A stretch of DNA of 64,000 nucleotides from Pseudomonas graminis. Lineage in GTDB: Bacteria > Pseudomonadota > Gammaproteobacteria > Pseudomonadales > Pseudomonadaceae. The stretch is from the NCBI RefSeq assembly GCF_001705435.1, contig NZ_MDEN01000063.1, forward strand, positions 62,001 to 126,000. The letters are read 5' to 3'. The translations under genes and the position numbers were made by a program. Positions within the stretch are counted from its first letter, which is position 1, and each line of letters opens with the position of its first letter. Shown here piece after piece: positions 54,054-63,373 of the stretch. The notes below the pieces were generated by a model, which saw only the letters and a list, made by a program, of their open reading frames with translations, did not search any database and had not been told where the DNA came from.

Positions 54054-54084
54054 AAGAAAACCGCCGAATCGGCGGTTTTTTCTT
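54054..54084. terminator. Strong bidirectional terminator
   Basis: AACCGCCGA and TCGGCGGTT form the stem, with A-run before and six Ts after. It serves the small gene and probably also the convergent MFS gene. Confidence 0.9.
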
Positions 54085-54146
54085 GGGCGGCGAGCAGCGC
54101 CTCACGCCTTTGGTCTAAGCATCCTCCGCGTGCCGTGCTCCGTTCT

Positions 54147-55331
54147 TCATGGCCGTGAGTTCTTCAAAAAACCCAACAACGCCAACACCGGAAACACGCT
54201 CCCCACGATCACAATCCAGACCCAGCCACCATGGTCATACAGCGCGCTCGCCACCACCGAACCAATCGCGCCGCCGATAAAGATGCTGGTCATATACAGC
54301 GCGTTGAGCCGGCTGCGGCTTTTGGCGTCGAGGGCGTAGACCGCACGCTGGCCGAGGACCATGTTCATCTGCACGCAGAAATCGAGGATGACCCCGGTCA
54401 CTGCCATGCCAATCACGGCGTATGCCGGTTCGATCAGGCTCGGCAGAAAGCTCAATGCGGCGAATAGCATCGCGCACAGGCTGGCGACCCGGGTGTGTCC
54501 GGCATCGGCCAGGCGGCCGGCGATGGGGGCGGCGATAGCGCCAATGGCGCCGACCAGGGCGAAGAGGGCGATCTGGCTTTGCGACAGGCCGTGATTGCCT
54601 GCCAGTTCCAGCGGCGCGGCGGTCCAGAACAGGCTGAAGGTGGCAAACATGCAGGCCTGATAGAACGCGCGCTGGCGCAGGACCGGCTGTTTGCGCAGCA
54701 GGGTCCATAATGATTTGAGCAACTGGCCATAGGTGGCAGTGTGCGTCGGCTGATGTTTGGGAATGGTGGTCGCCAGCACCACGCTGATCAGCAGCATCAC
54801 CGCGGCCGCCGTGCCAAACACCGCGCGCCAGCCGAAGTGGTCGGCGATCAGACTGGCAGCGGGCCTGGCCAGCAGAATCCCCAGCAGCAGGCCGCCCATG
54901 ATGCTGCCGACCACGCGCCCGCGTGTTTCTTCCGGCGCCAGGTTGGCGGCCAGTGGCACCAGAATCTGCACCGCCACCGAGCTGAAACCCACCAGCAGCG
55001 AGGCGATCAGGAACAGATTGGGCGTTTGCGCGAACGCGGCGCTGAGCAGACTGAGAATGGCGACGCCGGTGGTGACGATCATCAGGCGACGGTTTTCCAG
55101 CAAGTCGCCCAGCGGCACGAGGAAGAACAGGCCGAGGGCGTAGCCGATCTGGGTGAGCGACACGATGAAGCTGGCCAGGGTGCCGGACAGCCCGATGTCC
55201 GGCGCAATCAGGCCAATGATGGGCTGGGCGTAATACAGGTTGGCAACGATCGCGCCGCAGCAGAAGGCGAACAGCATCGCCAGGCCCTTGGTCATCGTGG
55301 CGCCGTGGATTGCGGGGGAACTGGAGGTCAT
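54147..55331 (-). CDS. MFS drug/metabolite exporter (YnfM/AraJ-like)
   Basis: The 394-residue protein has 12 hydrophobic segments and MFS motif A-like LGDLLENRRLM between helices 2 and 3. It resembles the DHA1 subfamily of multidrug or arabinose-polymer efflux proteins (YYAQPIIG start, GVILDFCVQMNMVLGQRAVYAL later). The substrate is unknown. The 280-bp gap to the divergent Ku gene holds nothing I can identify. Confidence 0.85.
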   Translation of the reverse strand: MTSSSPAIHGATMTKGLAMLFAFCCGAIVANLYYAQPIIGLIAPDIGLSGTLASFIVSLTQIGYALGLFFLVPLGDLLENRRLMIVTTGVAILSLLSAAFAQTPNLFLIASLLVGFSSVAVQILVPLAANLAPEETRGRVVGSIMGGLLLGILLARPAASLIADHFGWRAVFGTAAAVMLLISVVLATTIPKHQPTHTATYGQLLKSLWTLLRKQPVLRQRAFYQACMFATFSLFWTAAPLELAGNHGLSQSQIALFALVGAIGAIAAPIAGRLADAGHTRVASLCAMLFAALSFLPSLIEPAYAVIGMAVTGVILDFCVQMNMVLGQRAVYALDAKSRSRLNALYMTSIFIGGAIGSVVASALYDHGGWVWIVIVGSVFPVLALLGFLKNSRP

Positions 55332-55611
55332 GGGGATACCGGTGAGGTCGCAGGCCTGACAGAGACGGCTCTGGTACGGCGTGCAGAATAGAGTGGCGCG
55401 AGGTTAACGCTTTTTCATTGCGTTAAGAAGGGGCCGCTGGGCAATCGCGCAGCGTTGGTCAGCGCGGCTTGCGGCCCGAGATCATGACTGCCCATAAGCC
55501 GGGCACCCCCCTGATAAGAGTGACGCTCCGGTCGTTCGGCCGAAACTTTTCCGCGTGCGCTTCGGTCACTGCTTAAACATACCCCCTCACACCCCATCGG
55601 AAATACAAACT

Positions 55612-56529
55612 ATGCCTCGGGCAATCTGGAAAGGCGCGATCAGTTTTGGGCTGGTGCATATTCCTGTGGCGCTGGTGTCGGCGACGTCCCGGCAAGGTGT
55701 CGATTTCGACTGGCTGGACAAGCGCAGCATGGATCCTGTCGGTTACAAGCGCATCAACAAGGTCTCCGGCAAGGAGATCAATAAAGAAAACATCGTCAAG
55801 GGCGTGCAGTACGAGAAGGGACGATACGTCGTCATCAGCGAGGACGAGATTCGCTCGGCGCACCCGAAATCGACCCAGACCATCGACATTTTCGGTTTCG
55901 TCGACAGCGATCAGATTCCGCTCCAGCACATCGACACGCCTTATTTCCTGGCCCCCGACAAGCGCGGCGAAAAGGTTTACGCGCTGTTGCGCCAGTCGCT
56001 GGTCGACACCGGCAAGGTGGCGCTGGCCCATGTGGTGATTCGCACCAGTCAGCACCTGGCGGCGGTGATGCCGCTGGAATCGGCAATCGTGCTCGTGCTG
56101 CTGCGCTGGCCTTCGGAAGTGCGCGGGCTGGACAGCCTCGAACTCCCCAAGGAAGCCACCGACGTCAAGCTCAGCAAGAGCGAACTGGACATGGCCAAGC
56201 GCCTGATCAAGGACATGAGCACCGAGTGGACGCCGGACGCCGACGAGTACCGCGACACCTTCCAGGATCAGATCATGTCGCTGGTGGAAACCAAGGCCCG
56301 CGAAGGCAAGATCGAGAACGTCGAAACTGACGCCGGCGACACCGAGCGCAAGTCGGCTGATGTCATCGACCTGACCGAGCTGCTCAAGCGCAGTCTGGGC
56401 GGTCGCAGCGGCGCAGCCAAGGCACCTGCAAAAGCCAAACCGGCCAGCAAAAGCAAAGCCGAGTCCAAGGACGATGCGCCGGCAAAGCGCCGTGCACCGC
56501 CCCGGAAGAAGACCACCAAGGCTTCTTGA
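55612..56529 (+). CDS. ku: Ku, non-homologous end-joining DNA-end binder
   Basis: The 305-residue bacterial Ku starts MPRAIWKGAISFGLVHIPV, its hallmark. It has a beta-barrel core and helical bridge, and a Lys/Ala-rich C-terminal tail (about 265-305) that in bacterial Ku recruits LigD and slides on DNA. It is followed 60 bp later by ligD; together they form the two-component end-joining system active in stationary cells. The ATG at 55612 gives the canonical start. Confidence 0.96.
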   Translation: MPRAIWKGAISFGLVHIPVALVSATSRQGVDFDWLDKRSMDPVGYKRINKVSGKEINKENIVKGVQYEKGRYVVISEDEIRSAHPKSTQTIDIFGFVDSDQIPLQHIDTPYFLAPDKRGEKVYALLRQSLVDTGKVALAHVVIRTSQHLAAVMPLESAIVLVLLRWPSEVRGLDSLELPKEATDVKLSKSELDMAKRLIKDMSTEWTPDADEYRDTFQDQIMSLVETKAREGKIENVETDAGDTERKSADVIDLTELLKRSLGGRSGAAKAPAKAKPASKSKAESKDDAPAKRRAPPRKKTTKAS

Positions 56530-56589
56530 ACGCGAGTCGTGTTGTAGCGTTAAAAGATGCAGCGTTCCAATGCGCAGAGGTTCATCGTC

Positions 56590-59265
56590 ATGGCAAAACC
56601 TGTGAGTGAATACACCCGCAAGCGCAACTTCGATGTCACGTCCGAGCCGGCCGAAGGCGAGGGCAAGGCAAGAAGGAAGAAAGGCAAGGCGCTGAGTTTC
56701 GTCATTCACAAGCACGATGCGCGCAATCTGCATTACGACTTTCGCCTTGAGCTGGAGGGCACGCTGAAAAGCTGGGCGGTGCCGAAGGGGCCGAGTCTGG
56801 ACCCGAAAAACAAGCGCCTGGCGGTGCACGTTGAAGACCACCCGCTGGACTACGGCAGCTTTGAGGGCAGCATTCCCGAGGGCGAATACGGCGCCGGCGA
56901 CGTGATCGTCTGGGATCGCGGCATCTGGCAGCCCCACGGCGACCCGCAGGAAACCTACAAGGCGGGCAAGCTCAAATTCACCCTGATCGGCGAAAAACTC
57001 ACCGGTGACTGGGCGCTGGTACGGACCCGTTTGCCGGGCAACAGCGACAAGGAGCAGTGGCTGTTGATCAAGGAAAAGGACGACGCCGTGCGCGCGGGCG
57101 AAGACTACGACATCGTCGTCGACAAACCTGAGAGCGTGGTCAATGGCGCAACGGTGGGCGAGGGACGTAACCCGGCCAAGAACGCCAAACGTCAATCGGC
57201 GGCGCCTGAACCCGCCAGTAAAACTTCGGCCAGTACGAAGCCCGCAAAAAAGCCAGTGGAAAAGAAAGCCAGAGCACCGTCGCCCAAACAGAAAGGCGTG
57301 CCGGCCAAGCTCTCGCCGCAGTTGGCGACGCTGATGGACGCGCCCCCCGAAGGCAAATGGCTTTACGAAATCAAGTACGACGGTTACCGGATCCTGACCC
57401 GCATCATCGATGGCGAGGTGAAGTTCTTCACCCGCAACGGCAACGACTGGACCGAGCGCCTGCCGCTGCAGGCCAAGGCCATTGGCGGTCTGAAGCTGGA
57501 CAACACCTGGCTGGACGGCGAAGTCGTGGTCCTCAATGCCGCCGGGTTACCGGATTTTCAGGCGTTGCAGAATGCGTTCGACATCGACCGCAGCATGGAC
57601 ATCATTTATTACCTGTTTGACGTGCCTTTTCTGAACGGGGAAGACTTGCGCGATACGCCCGTCGAAGACCGTCGCGCGGCGCTGAAGAAAGTCCTTGGGC
57701 GACAGAAAAAAGGCCTGCTGCGGTTCTCCGAAGCCTTCTCGGCAGGCCATCGCGACATCATCGAGAGCGCCAGTCTGATGTCCCTCGAAGGCGTCATTGG
57801 CAAGCGTGCCGGTAGCGTGTATCAGTCCAGTCGCAATGCCGACTGGATCAAGCTCAAGTGCAAGTTACGGCAGGAGTTCGTCATTGTCGGCTTCACTAAA
57901 CCCCAGGGCGCGCGCAACGGTTTTGGCGCGCTGCTGTTGGCGGTGAACGAGGAGGGCGCAGGTCTGGTGTACGCCGGTCGGGTCGGCACCGGATTCAATC
58001 AGCAGATGCTCGGCGACTTGCTCGAGCAGATGAAGCCGCTGGAACAGGACACATCGCCCCTGGAGAAAAAAGTGACGAGCGCCCAGGCCCGGGGCGTGCA
58101 CTGGATAAAGCCGACCTTGGTGGCGGAAGTCGAGTTCGGCGAATGGACCCGCGACGGCATCATTCGTCATTCGGCGTTTGTCTCGTTGCGCAGCGACAAG
58201 CCGGCCAGCGAAGTGGTCCACGAGCACCCGATACCGCCGAAGGACATCAAAGCGCCGTTCAAGCCCCGTGCCGCCAAGGCCTCAGCGCCCGCGAAGAAGT
58301 CCGGGGCCGGTGACAATGCTGGCGCCGAGAAATCCAGGCCGACCCGTAAGCGCGCAGGCAAGGACCGCATCGAAGTGGCCGGCGTGATGGTCAGCCATCC
58401 CGAACGGGTGATTGATGCGCAGAGCGGCCTGCACAAGATCGAGCTGGCGCAGTATTACGAGTCGGTGGCCGACTGGATTTTGCCGCACCTCGACCACCGT
58501 CCCGTGGCGCTGCTGCGTTGCCCCGAGGGCGTGGAAGGCGAGCAGTTTTTCCAGAAGCATTCCGAGCGCATGGCGATCCCCAATATCAAGCAGCTAGACC
58601 CCAAGCTCGACCCCGGCCACGCGCGGTTGATGGAGATCGACAGCGTCAAGGCACTGGTCGGCGCGGCGCAGATGGGCACCATCGAGCTGCACACGTGGGG
58701 CGCGACCTACGATCAGATCGAGCTGCCGGACCACTTCGTTCTCGACCTCGACCCGGGCGACCAGTTGCCTTGGCGTAGCATGATCGAAGCCACGCAACTG
58801 ACGCTGTCGACCCTTGATGAGCTGGGCCTGGACGCGTACGTCAAGACCAGTGGCGGCAAGGGTATGCACATCGTCGTGCCACTGGCGCGTCGGGCCGATT
58901 GGGAGTCGGTCAAAGCCTTCGCCAAGGCGCTGGCGCAATTCATGTCCCGGGAGCTGCCGGACCGATTCACTGCGACGTCCGGGCCGAAGAACCGCGTCGG
59001 CAAGATTTTCATCGATTACCTGCGTAACAGCCGCGGCGCCAGCACCGTGGTGGCCTATTCGGCGAGGGCGCGGCCGGGGTTGCCGGTGTCAGTGCCGATC
59101 AGTCGTGACGAGCTGACTGAGGTGAAGTCCTCGGCGCAGTGGAACATCACCAATCTGCAGCAGCGGTTGCGCAAGCTGAAGGAGGATCCGTGGGCCGGTT
59201 ACAAGCACAGCCAACGCTTGACCAAACCGATGTGGAAACGCCTGGGCGCAACGCCGCCAGCTTGA
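56590..59265 (+). CDS. ligD: LigD, multifunctional end-joining ligase
   Basis: The 891-residue protein has the Pseudomonas order of domains. First is a 3-phosphoesterase (about 30-190, FVIHKHDARNLHYDFRLE, with DHPLDYGSFEG). Then an ATP-dependent ligase (about 240-560) with the nucleotidyl Lys262 in KYDGYR and the EGVIGKR motif. Last is a primase/polymerase domain (about 595-880) with metal-binding LDLDPGD and KTSGGKGMHIVVPL. A Pro/Lys-rich linker lies near 195-240. The ATG at 56590 is preferred over a TTG/ATG 11 codons earlier. Confidence 0.96.
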   Translation: MAKPVSEYTRKRNFDVTSEPAEGEGKARRKKGKALSFVIHKHDARNLHYDFRLELEGTLKSWAVPKGPSLDPKNKRLAVHVEDHPLDYGSFEGSIPEGEYGAGDVIVWDRGIWQPHGDPQETYKAGKLKFTLIGEKLTGDWALVRTRLPGNSDKEQWLLIKEKDDAVRAGEDYDIVVDKPESVVNGATVGEGRNPAKNAKRQSAAPEPASKTSASTKPAKKPVEKKARAPSPKQKGVPAKLSPQLATLMDAPPEGKWLYEIKYDGYRILTRIIDGEVKFFTRNGNDWTERLPLQAKAIGGLKLDNTWLDGEVVVLNAAGLPDFQALQNAFDIDRSMDIIYYLFDVPFLNGEDLRDTPVEDRRAALKKVLGRQKKGLLRFSEAFSAGHRDIIESASLMSLEGVIGKRAGSVYQSSRNADWIKLKCKLRQEFVIVGFTKPQGARNGFGALLLAVNEEGAGLVYAGRVGTGFNQQMLGDLLEQMKPLEQDTSPLEKKVTSAQARGVHWIKPTLVAEVEFGEWTRDGIIRHSAFVSLRSDKPASEVVHEHPIPPKDIKAPFKPRAAKASAPAKKSGAGDNAGAEKSRPTRKRAGKDRIEVAGVMVSHPERVIDAQSGLHKIELAQYYESVADWILPHLDHRPVALLRCPEGVEGEQFFQKHSERMAIPNIKQLDPKLDPGHARLMEIDSVKALVGAAQMGTIELHTWGATYDQIELPDHFVLDLDPGDQLPWRSMIEATQLTLSTLDELGLDAYVKTSGGKGMHIVVPLARRADWESVKAFAKALAQFMSRELPDRFTATSGPKNRVGKIFIDYLRNSRGASTVVAYSARARPGLPVSVPISRDELTEVKSSAQWNITNLQQRLRKLKEDPWAGYKHSQRLTKPMWKRLGATPPA

Positions 59266-59330
59266 GGCATCGGATCAGGCGTCGATATGGTTGGTCAGGC
59301 TGCGGCGCAAGTCACCACCGCGCCGTTAAA

Positions 59331-59666
59331 TCACTTGACCCCGTCGATCCTTTCGCCCACTTCCGCTGGATAAAACTCTCCCTCAAGCCCGGCAGTCAGC
59401 AGGCGTTCACGCACTTGGGTTTCGACCTCCAGGACTTGGTCGGGGTTATCAATGTTGTCGACGACGAGCCAGACGGGCATCACGTTCTGGCCATGGGTGC
59501 CTTCGCTGAGCATGTCGTGGGAGAAGACTTGATTGGCGCGCCACAGGCACAGTTCGTCATCGGTGTGGTGGGGTTCGCGCACGGCGGTTGGCGAGGTGAG
59601 CCAGATTTCGGTGTAGGGGCGAAGGTCGGCGTTGGCGAGTTCGTTCAGGGTGATGACGGTTTTCAT
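59331..59666 (-). CDS. Small protein of unknown function
   Basis: The 111-residue soluble acidic protein starts MKTVITLNELANADLRPY and ends AEVGERIDGVK. It has a mixed alpha/beta look with no signal peptide and good Pseudomonas codon use, and an ATG preceded by a purine-rich ribosome site (AGCACACGAA). I do not recognise it. It converges on ligD. A 14-residue longer frame exists and is less likely. Confidence 0.6.
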   Translation of the reverse strand: MKTVITLNELANADLRPYTEIWLTSPTAVREPHHTDDELCLWRANQVFSHDMLSEGTHGQNVMPVWLVVDNIDNPDQVLEVETQVRERLLTAGLEGEFYPAEVGERIDGVK

Positions 59667-59756
59667 TTCGTGTGCTCCAGTGTTCAAGATGCAGTTGTGA
59701 CGCATGGGGCTGCCCAGCGTTCCCGCGATCTGCGCAGATGGTCGCAGTATCTGCAG

Positions 59757-59905
59757 AGATCAAGAGCGTCTGCCCGGAGGCAGACTGTGAAGACCAAAAG
59801 CGCTGCGCAGATCAAGAGCTTCCCGGCTGAAGCCGATCCTACGCCGCCGCCGGTGCCTCTGGATGCACGCGCTGCTTTTTAGTGGGACCGGCTTTAGCCG
59901 GGAAG
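59757..59905. repeat. Composite repeat: hairpin fragment plus REP doublet
   Basis: GATCAAGAGCGTCTGCCCGG...GCAGAC matches the outer tip of the arm of the inverted repeat at 17811-18720. It is followed by a REP doublet (59818-59905) with a spacer nearly equal to that at 18323-18412. The rest of 59667-60116 shows no supported gene. Confidence 0.8.
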
Positions 59906-60116
59906 AGGCCAGTCCAGGCGCTGATGTTTGATCGTTCCCACGCTCTGCGTGGGAATGCATCCCGAGGCGCTCTGCGTCATTCCGGGCCGTTAGGAGAGAT
60001 GATTTAGTTACAGCGCCAACCCGCGATCTGCGCTGATGGTCGTGCGGACTTGAACCGAGGCCGCGTGCGTGGGGTCGACCATTCACTGTGCGTTCACGTC
60101 AGCCCGACCCGGAGAG

Positions 60117-61094
60117 ATGCCCGTGACCGACCCACACCCGCTCACCCGCAGAAGACTGCTCACCCTGGCAGCCGGTGCCTCGGCGGCGCTGGTGTTTGAC
60201 GCCGTCAGTCGCCATGCGCAGGCATCCGAAGCGCCGCAACCCGGTCCTTCGCCCGGCCAATCTGGAGAACGGAACATGCTCACGCGAGACATTCCATCCA
60301 GCGGCGAAGCATTGCCGATGATCGGTCTCGGCACGTATCGCGGGTTCGATTTCGAGCCCGGCAGCGACGCGTACAAACTGCTGCCCGCCGTGGTGGACCA
60401 GCTGTTCCACGCCGGCGGCAGGGTGATCGACAGTTCGCCGATGTACGGTCGCGCCGAGGAAACCACCGGCGAGTTGCTGGCGATCCATCAGCCGCCATCG
60501 TCGGCTTTTCTGGCGACCAAGGTCTGGACCCGGGGACGCGATGAAGGCATTGCCCAGATGGAAGCCTCGTTCCGGCTGCTGCAGACCCAGCGCATCGACC
60601 TCATGCAGATCCACAACCTGCTGGACTGGAAAACCCACTTGCCGACGCTGCGTCAGTGGAAAGAACAAGGGCGCATTCGCTACATCGGCCTGACGCACTA
60701 CACCCCGTCGGCCTACGCCGAGGTGGAAGCCGCGCTGAAGGCCGACGCTTTCGATTTCCTGCAGATCAATTACGCCCTGGACGATCGCGCTGTCGAAGCG
60801 CGGTTGTTGCCGCTGTGTCGTGAGCGCGGGGTGGCGGTGATCTGCAATCGGCCTTTTGGTGGCGGCAGTCTGCTCGGCCGCTTGCGCAACAAACCCCTGC
60901 CGGGCTGGGCGGGGGAAGTGCAGGCCAGGAGCTGGGCGCAACTGGCGCTGAAGTTTCTGATTTCACACCCGGCGGTGACGTGCGCGATCCCCGGTACGGG
61001 CAATCCGAAATACATGAAGGAAAACGCCGAGGCAGCCAGAGGGCCTTTGCTCACCGATGCCCAGCGCCAGCAGCTGATTGCCCTGATCGGCTGA
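60117..61094 (+). CDS. Aldo/keto reductase with twin-arginine signal
   Basis: The 325-residue protein starts with a Tat signal (LTRRRLLTLAAGASAALVFDA, cleavage near residue 35) and continues as an AKR barrel: GLGTYRGFD, catalytic Tyr in VIDSSPMYGRAE, KVWTR, QIHNLLDW, and the NADPH-binding end IPGTGNPKYMKEN. A Tat-exported AKR suggests a folded periplasmic enzyme carrying its cofactor, which is uncommon. The ATG at 60117 is only two bases from GGAGAG; a GTG at 60123 has better spacing and would remove two residues. Confidence 0.82.
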   Translation: MPVTDPHPLTRRRLLTLAAGASAALVFDAVSRHAQASEAPQPGPSPGQSGERNMLTRDIPSSGEALPMIGLGTYRGFDFEPGSDAYKLLPAVVDQLFHAGGRVIDSSPMYGRAEETTGELLAIHQPPSSAFLATKVWTRGRDEGIAQMEASFRLLQTQRIDLMQIHNLLDWKTHLPTLRQWKEQGRIRYIGLTHYTPSAYAEVEAALKADAFDFLQINYALDDRAVEARLLPLCRERGVAVICNRPFGGGSLLGRLRNKPLPGWAGEVQARSWAQLALKFLISHPAVTCAIPGTGNPKYMKENAEAARGPLLTDAQRQQLIALIG

Positions 61095-61135
61095 TTTTAC
61101 CTACCGCCGGTTGGGCCGTTTCACACCAGTAAGGG

Positions 61136-61176
61136 GACTGATTTATTTACAACGCTTCACCGTAAATCAATCTGTC
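61136..61176. repeat. Inverted repeat at convergent gene ends
   Basis: GACTGATTTATTTAC and GTAAATCAATCTGTC form a 15-bp stem with two mismatches around an 11-base loop. It lies between the convergent aldo/keto reductase and nicT. The GGGGACTG edge recalls the GGGGA-TCTGTC sequences near the Rhs tail. Confidence 0.6.
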
Positions 61177-61212
61177 GCCGGTCCGGAGCCTTAAACGTCC
61201 CAAGGCCGGTCA

Positions 61213-62526
61213 TCACCTATTCACCAGCTTCGCCGGCAGCGCCACCACCAGCAGGCTGCTCAAAATCAAACACCCGGCAAAGAACCACAGTGCGCCCGCG
61301 CTGCTGCCGGTGACGTCGATGGCGATGCCCATCATCGAGTTGCTCACCAGCCCGGCGATGTTCGCCAGCGAGCAGGCCAACGCAAACCCTGTCGCCGCCG
61401 CCCGGCCTTTGAGGAATGTGGCCGGCAGGCTGAAGAACACCGGCACGGCGCCAATGATCGCGGCCGACGCCACGGCGAACAGCGCGACGGTCGCGACCAG
61501 GTTATGGGTGAAGAACGGGCTGGCGGCCATGGCCACGGCGCCGATCCAGAACGGCACGATGATGTGCCAGCGACGTTCACGACGACGGTCGGAGCTGGCG
61601 CCGATCATCAGCATGCCGATCAGCGCCGCCACGCTGGGCAATGCCGTCAACACGCCGATGTGGAAGGTGTCGGTGACCCCGGCGTTCTTGATGAACGTCG
61701 GCATCCAGAAACCCATGGCGTAGGCGCTGAGCAAGATCGAGAAATCGATGCCGCCCAGCATCCACACTTTCAGATTGAAAAACCCGTCGCGAAAGCTGTG
61801 CTTACTGTCCTTGCCCTCGGCATCGTCCAGGCGCAGTTCGCCTTTCAGCAAGGTTTGCTCGGTGCTGTTCAGCCATTTGGCTTCCTTCGGGTTATTCGGC
61901 AGCGCCCAGAACGTCATCACCCCCAGCAGCACGCTGGGAATGCCCTCGATCAAGAACAGCCACTGCCAGCCGCGCAGCCCGGCGGTCTGGTCGAAATGGC
62001 CCATGATCCAGCCCGACAGCGGGCCGCCGATGACGCTGGAAAGCGGCAGGCCGATCATGAACAGCGCGATGATGCGACCCCGGCGATAGGTCGGGAACCA
62101 GGTGGTCAGGTAAAACAGCACCCCCGGCAGAAAGCCCGCTTCAGCGGCGCCGAGCAAAAAGCGCAGCACGTAGAACTGCGTCGGCGTGCTGACGAACAGC
62201 GTGCAGGACGACAGCAAGCCCCAGGTGATCATGATCCGCGCGATCCAGATTTTCGCGCCGACCTTTTCCAGCACCAGGTTGCTCGGCACTTCGAACAGGA
62301 TATAACCGACGAAAAACAGCCCGGCGCCGAGCCCGAACGCGGTCTCGCTGAAGTGCAACTGGTCGAGCATCTGCAGCTTGGCGAAGCCGATGTTGATGCG
62401 GTCCAGGTACGCGGCCAGGTAGCAGAAGCACAGGAAGGGGATGAGCTTCCAGGTGATCTTGGTGTACAGCGCTTTGATCGGGTCCACGGTTAAGTTCGCG
62501 GAGGTTTCTACATTCGCAGAGGGCAT
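61213..62526 (-). CDS. nicT: MFS transporter, NicT-like
   Basis: The 437-residue ACS-family MFS protein has 12 membrane helices and the family motifs (YLDRINIGFAKLQM, GYILFEVPSNLVLEKVGAKIW, LRFLLGAAEAGFLPGVLFYLTTWFP). In P. putida NicT lies in the nic operon and is thought to take up nicotinate or a catabolite. Here it follows nicF on the same strand, with an AGGAG ribosome site before ATG 62526. Only its neighbours support the nic link. Confidence 0.8.
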   Translation of the reverse strand: MPSANVETSANLTVDPIKALYTKITWKLIPFLCFCYLAAYLDRINIGFAKLQMLDQLHFSETAFGLGAGLFFVGYILFEVPSNLVLEKVGAKIWIARIMITWGLLSSCTLFVSTPTQFYVLRFLLGAAEAGFLPGVLFYLTTWFPTYRRGRIIALFMIGLPLSSVIGGPLSGWIMGHFDQTAGLRGWQWLFLIEGIPSVLLGVMTFWALPNNPKEAKWLNSTEQTLLKGELRLDDAEGKDSKHSFRDGFFNLKVWMLGGIDFSILLSAYAMGFWMPTFIKNAGVTDTFHIGVLTALPSVAALIGMLMIGASSDRRRERRWHIIVPFWIGAVAMAASPFFTHNLVATVALFAVASAAIIGAVPVFFSLPATFLKGRAAATGFALACSLANIAGLVSNSMMGIAIDVTGSSAGALWFFAGCLILSSLLVVALPAKLVNR

Positions 62527-62631
62527 GGGTGTCTCCTGGCGGTTCTTCGACCGGTGAGCGCGGCGGCGGCTGATTTTGCCTGTGTTTGCGGTGTTCTGAT
62601 ATGGGTGAGGCAGGCTGCGAACTTCAGCGGC

Positions 62632-62692
62632 AAGCCACAAGCTTCAAGCTGCAAGAGGGGAACGCGTGCGCTTCACTTGCAGCTTGCGGCTT
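62632..62692. repeat. AAGCTGCAAG-type inverted repeat after nicF
   Basis: AAGCCACAAGCTTCAAGCTG and CTTGCAGCTTGCGGCTT pair imperfectly. The right arm overlaps the nicF stop codon. The element lies between nicF and nicT and can fold in the transcript. Confidence 0.65.
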
Positions 62693-63338
62693 AACGTTTG
62701 GAGCTCACGGCCCGCAACTGCTCAATGGCTTCCTGCTTGCCAACCACATCCCCGTATTTGCTGTCGATGTCGAACAGGTTCGCTTCGTGGGGATCGGGGT
62801 GACGGTCGCCCACGCATTCGCGCACGACGATGGTCCGGAAACCGTGCTGCACGGCATCCACCGCAGTCGCCCGGATACAGCCGCTGGTGGAGCAACCGGC
62901 CAGCACGACGGTATCGATGCCTTGGGCGTGCAGCATTGATGCCAGTGAGGTGCCGAAGAACGAACTGGCGTACTGCTTACTGATGACGACCTCTTCGGCC
63001 AATGGCTGCACGGCCTCGCAGAACGCGGCCAGCGGATTGCCTTCGACCATGTCCTTCATCACCGGCGCTTTTCTCACCCACATGCCGCCGTCCGCGAAAT
63101 GCGTGGGGTGGTAGCGGATATTGGTGTGCACCACCGGGATGCCGTGTTCCCGCGCGCAGGCCAGCAGCTCGACGCTTTCGGCCACGGCGCTGACCACGCC
63201 CGGCGCATATAAAGGTGCACCGGGTTGGGTGTATCCCTGCATGAAGTCGATCATCAGCAAGGCCGGTTTCGCACCAAAACCGATGCGATTGCCCCAGACG
63301 CCCTGATAGTTGGCGTCCGCGCTTTGTGAATCGGTCAT
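62691..63338 (-). CDS. nicF: NicF-like maleamate amidohydrolase (isochorismatase fold)
   Basis: The 215-residue cysteine hydrolase has the isochorismatase-like catalytic triad: Asp in MIDFMQGY, Lys in MWVRKAPVM, and Cys in AGCSTSGCIRATA. Its size and sequence match NicF, which converts maleamate to maleate and ammonia in aerobic nicotinate breakdown. The adjacent nicD-like gene supports this. The ATG at 63338 follows AGGAGAACC. The maleate isomerase gene nicE is not between nicF and nicT here. Confidence 0.88.
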   Translation of the reverse strand: MTDSQSADANYQGVWGNRIGFGAKPALLMIDFMQGYTQPGAPLYAPGVVSAVAESVELLACAREHGIPVVHTNIRYHPTHFADGGMWVRKAPVMKDMVEGNPLAAFCEAVQPLAEEVVISKQYASSFFGTSLASMLHAQGIDTVVLAGCSTSGCIRATAVDAVQHGFRTIVVRECVGDRHPDPHEANLFDIDSKYGDVVGKQEAIEQLRAVSSKR

Positions 63339-63373
63339 TGGGTTCTCCTGTTCATCGTTATAAGCAAGGACCG

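Noticed and set aside
55573..57195. 540-codon minus-strand frame opposite Ku and the start of ligD
   Set aside because: It spans two certain genes on the other strand and shows no recognisable domain.
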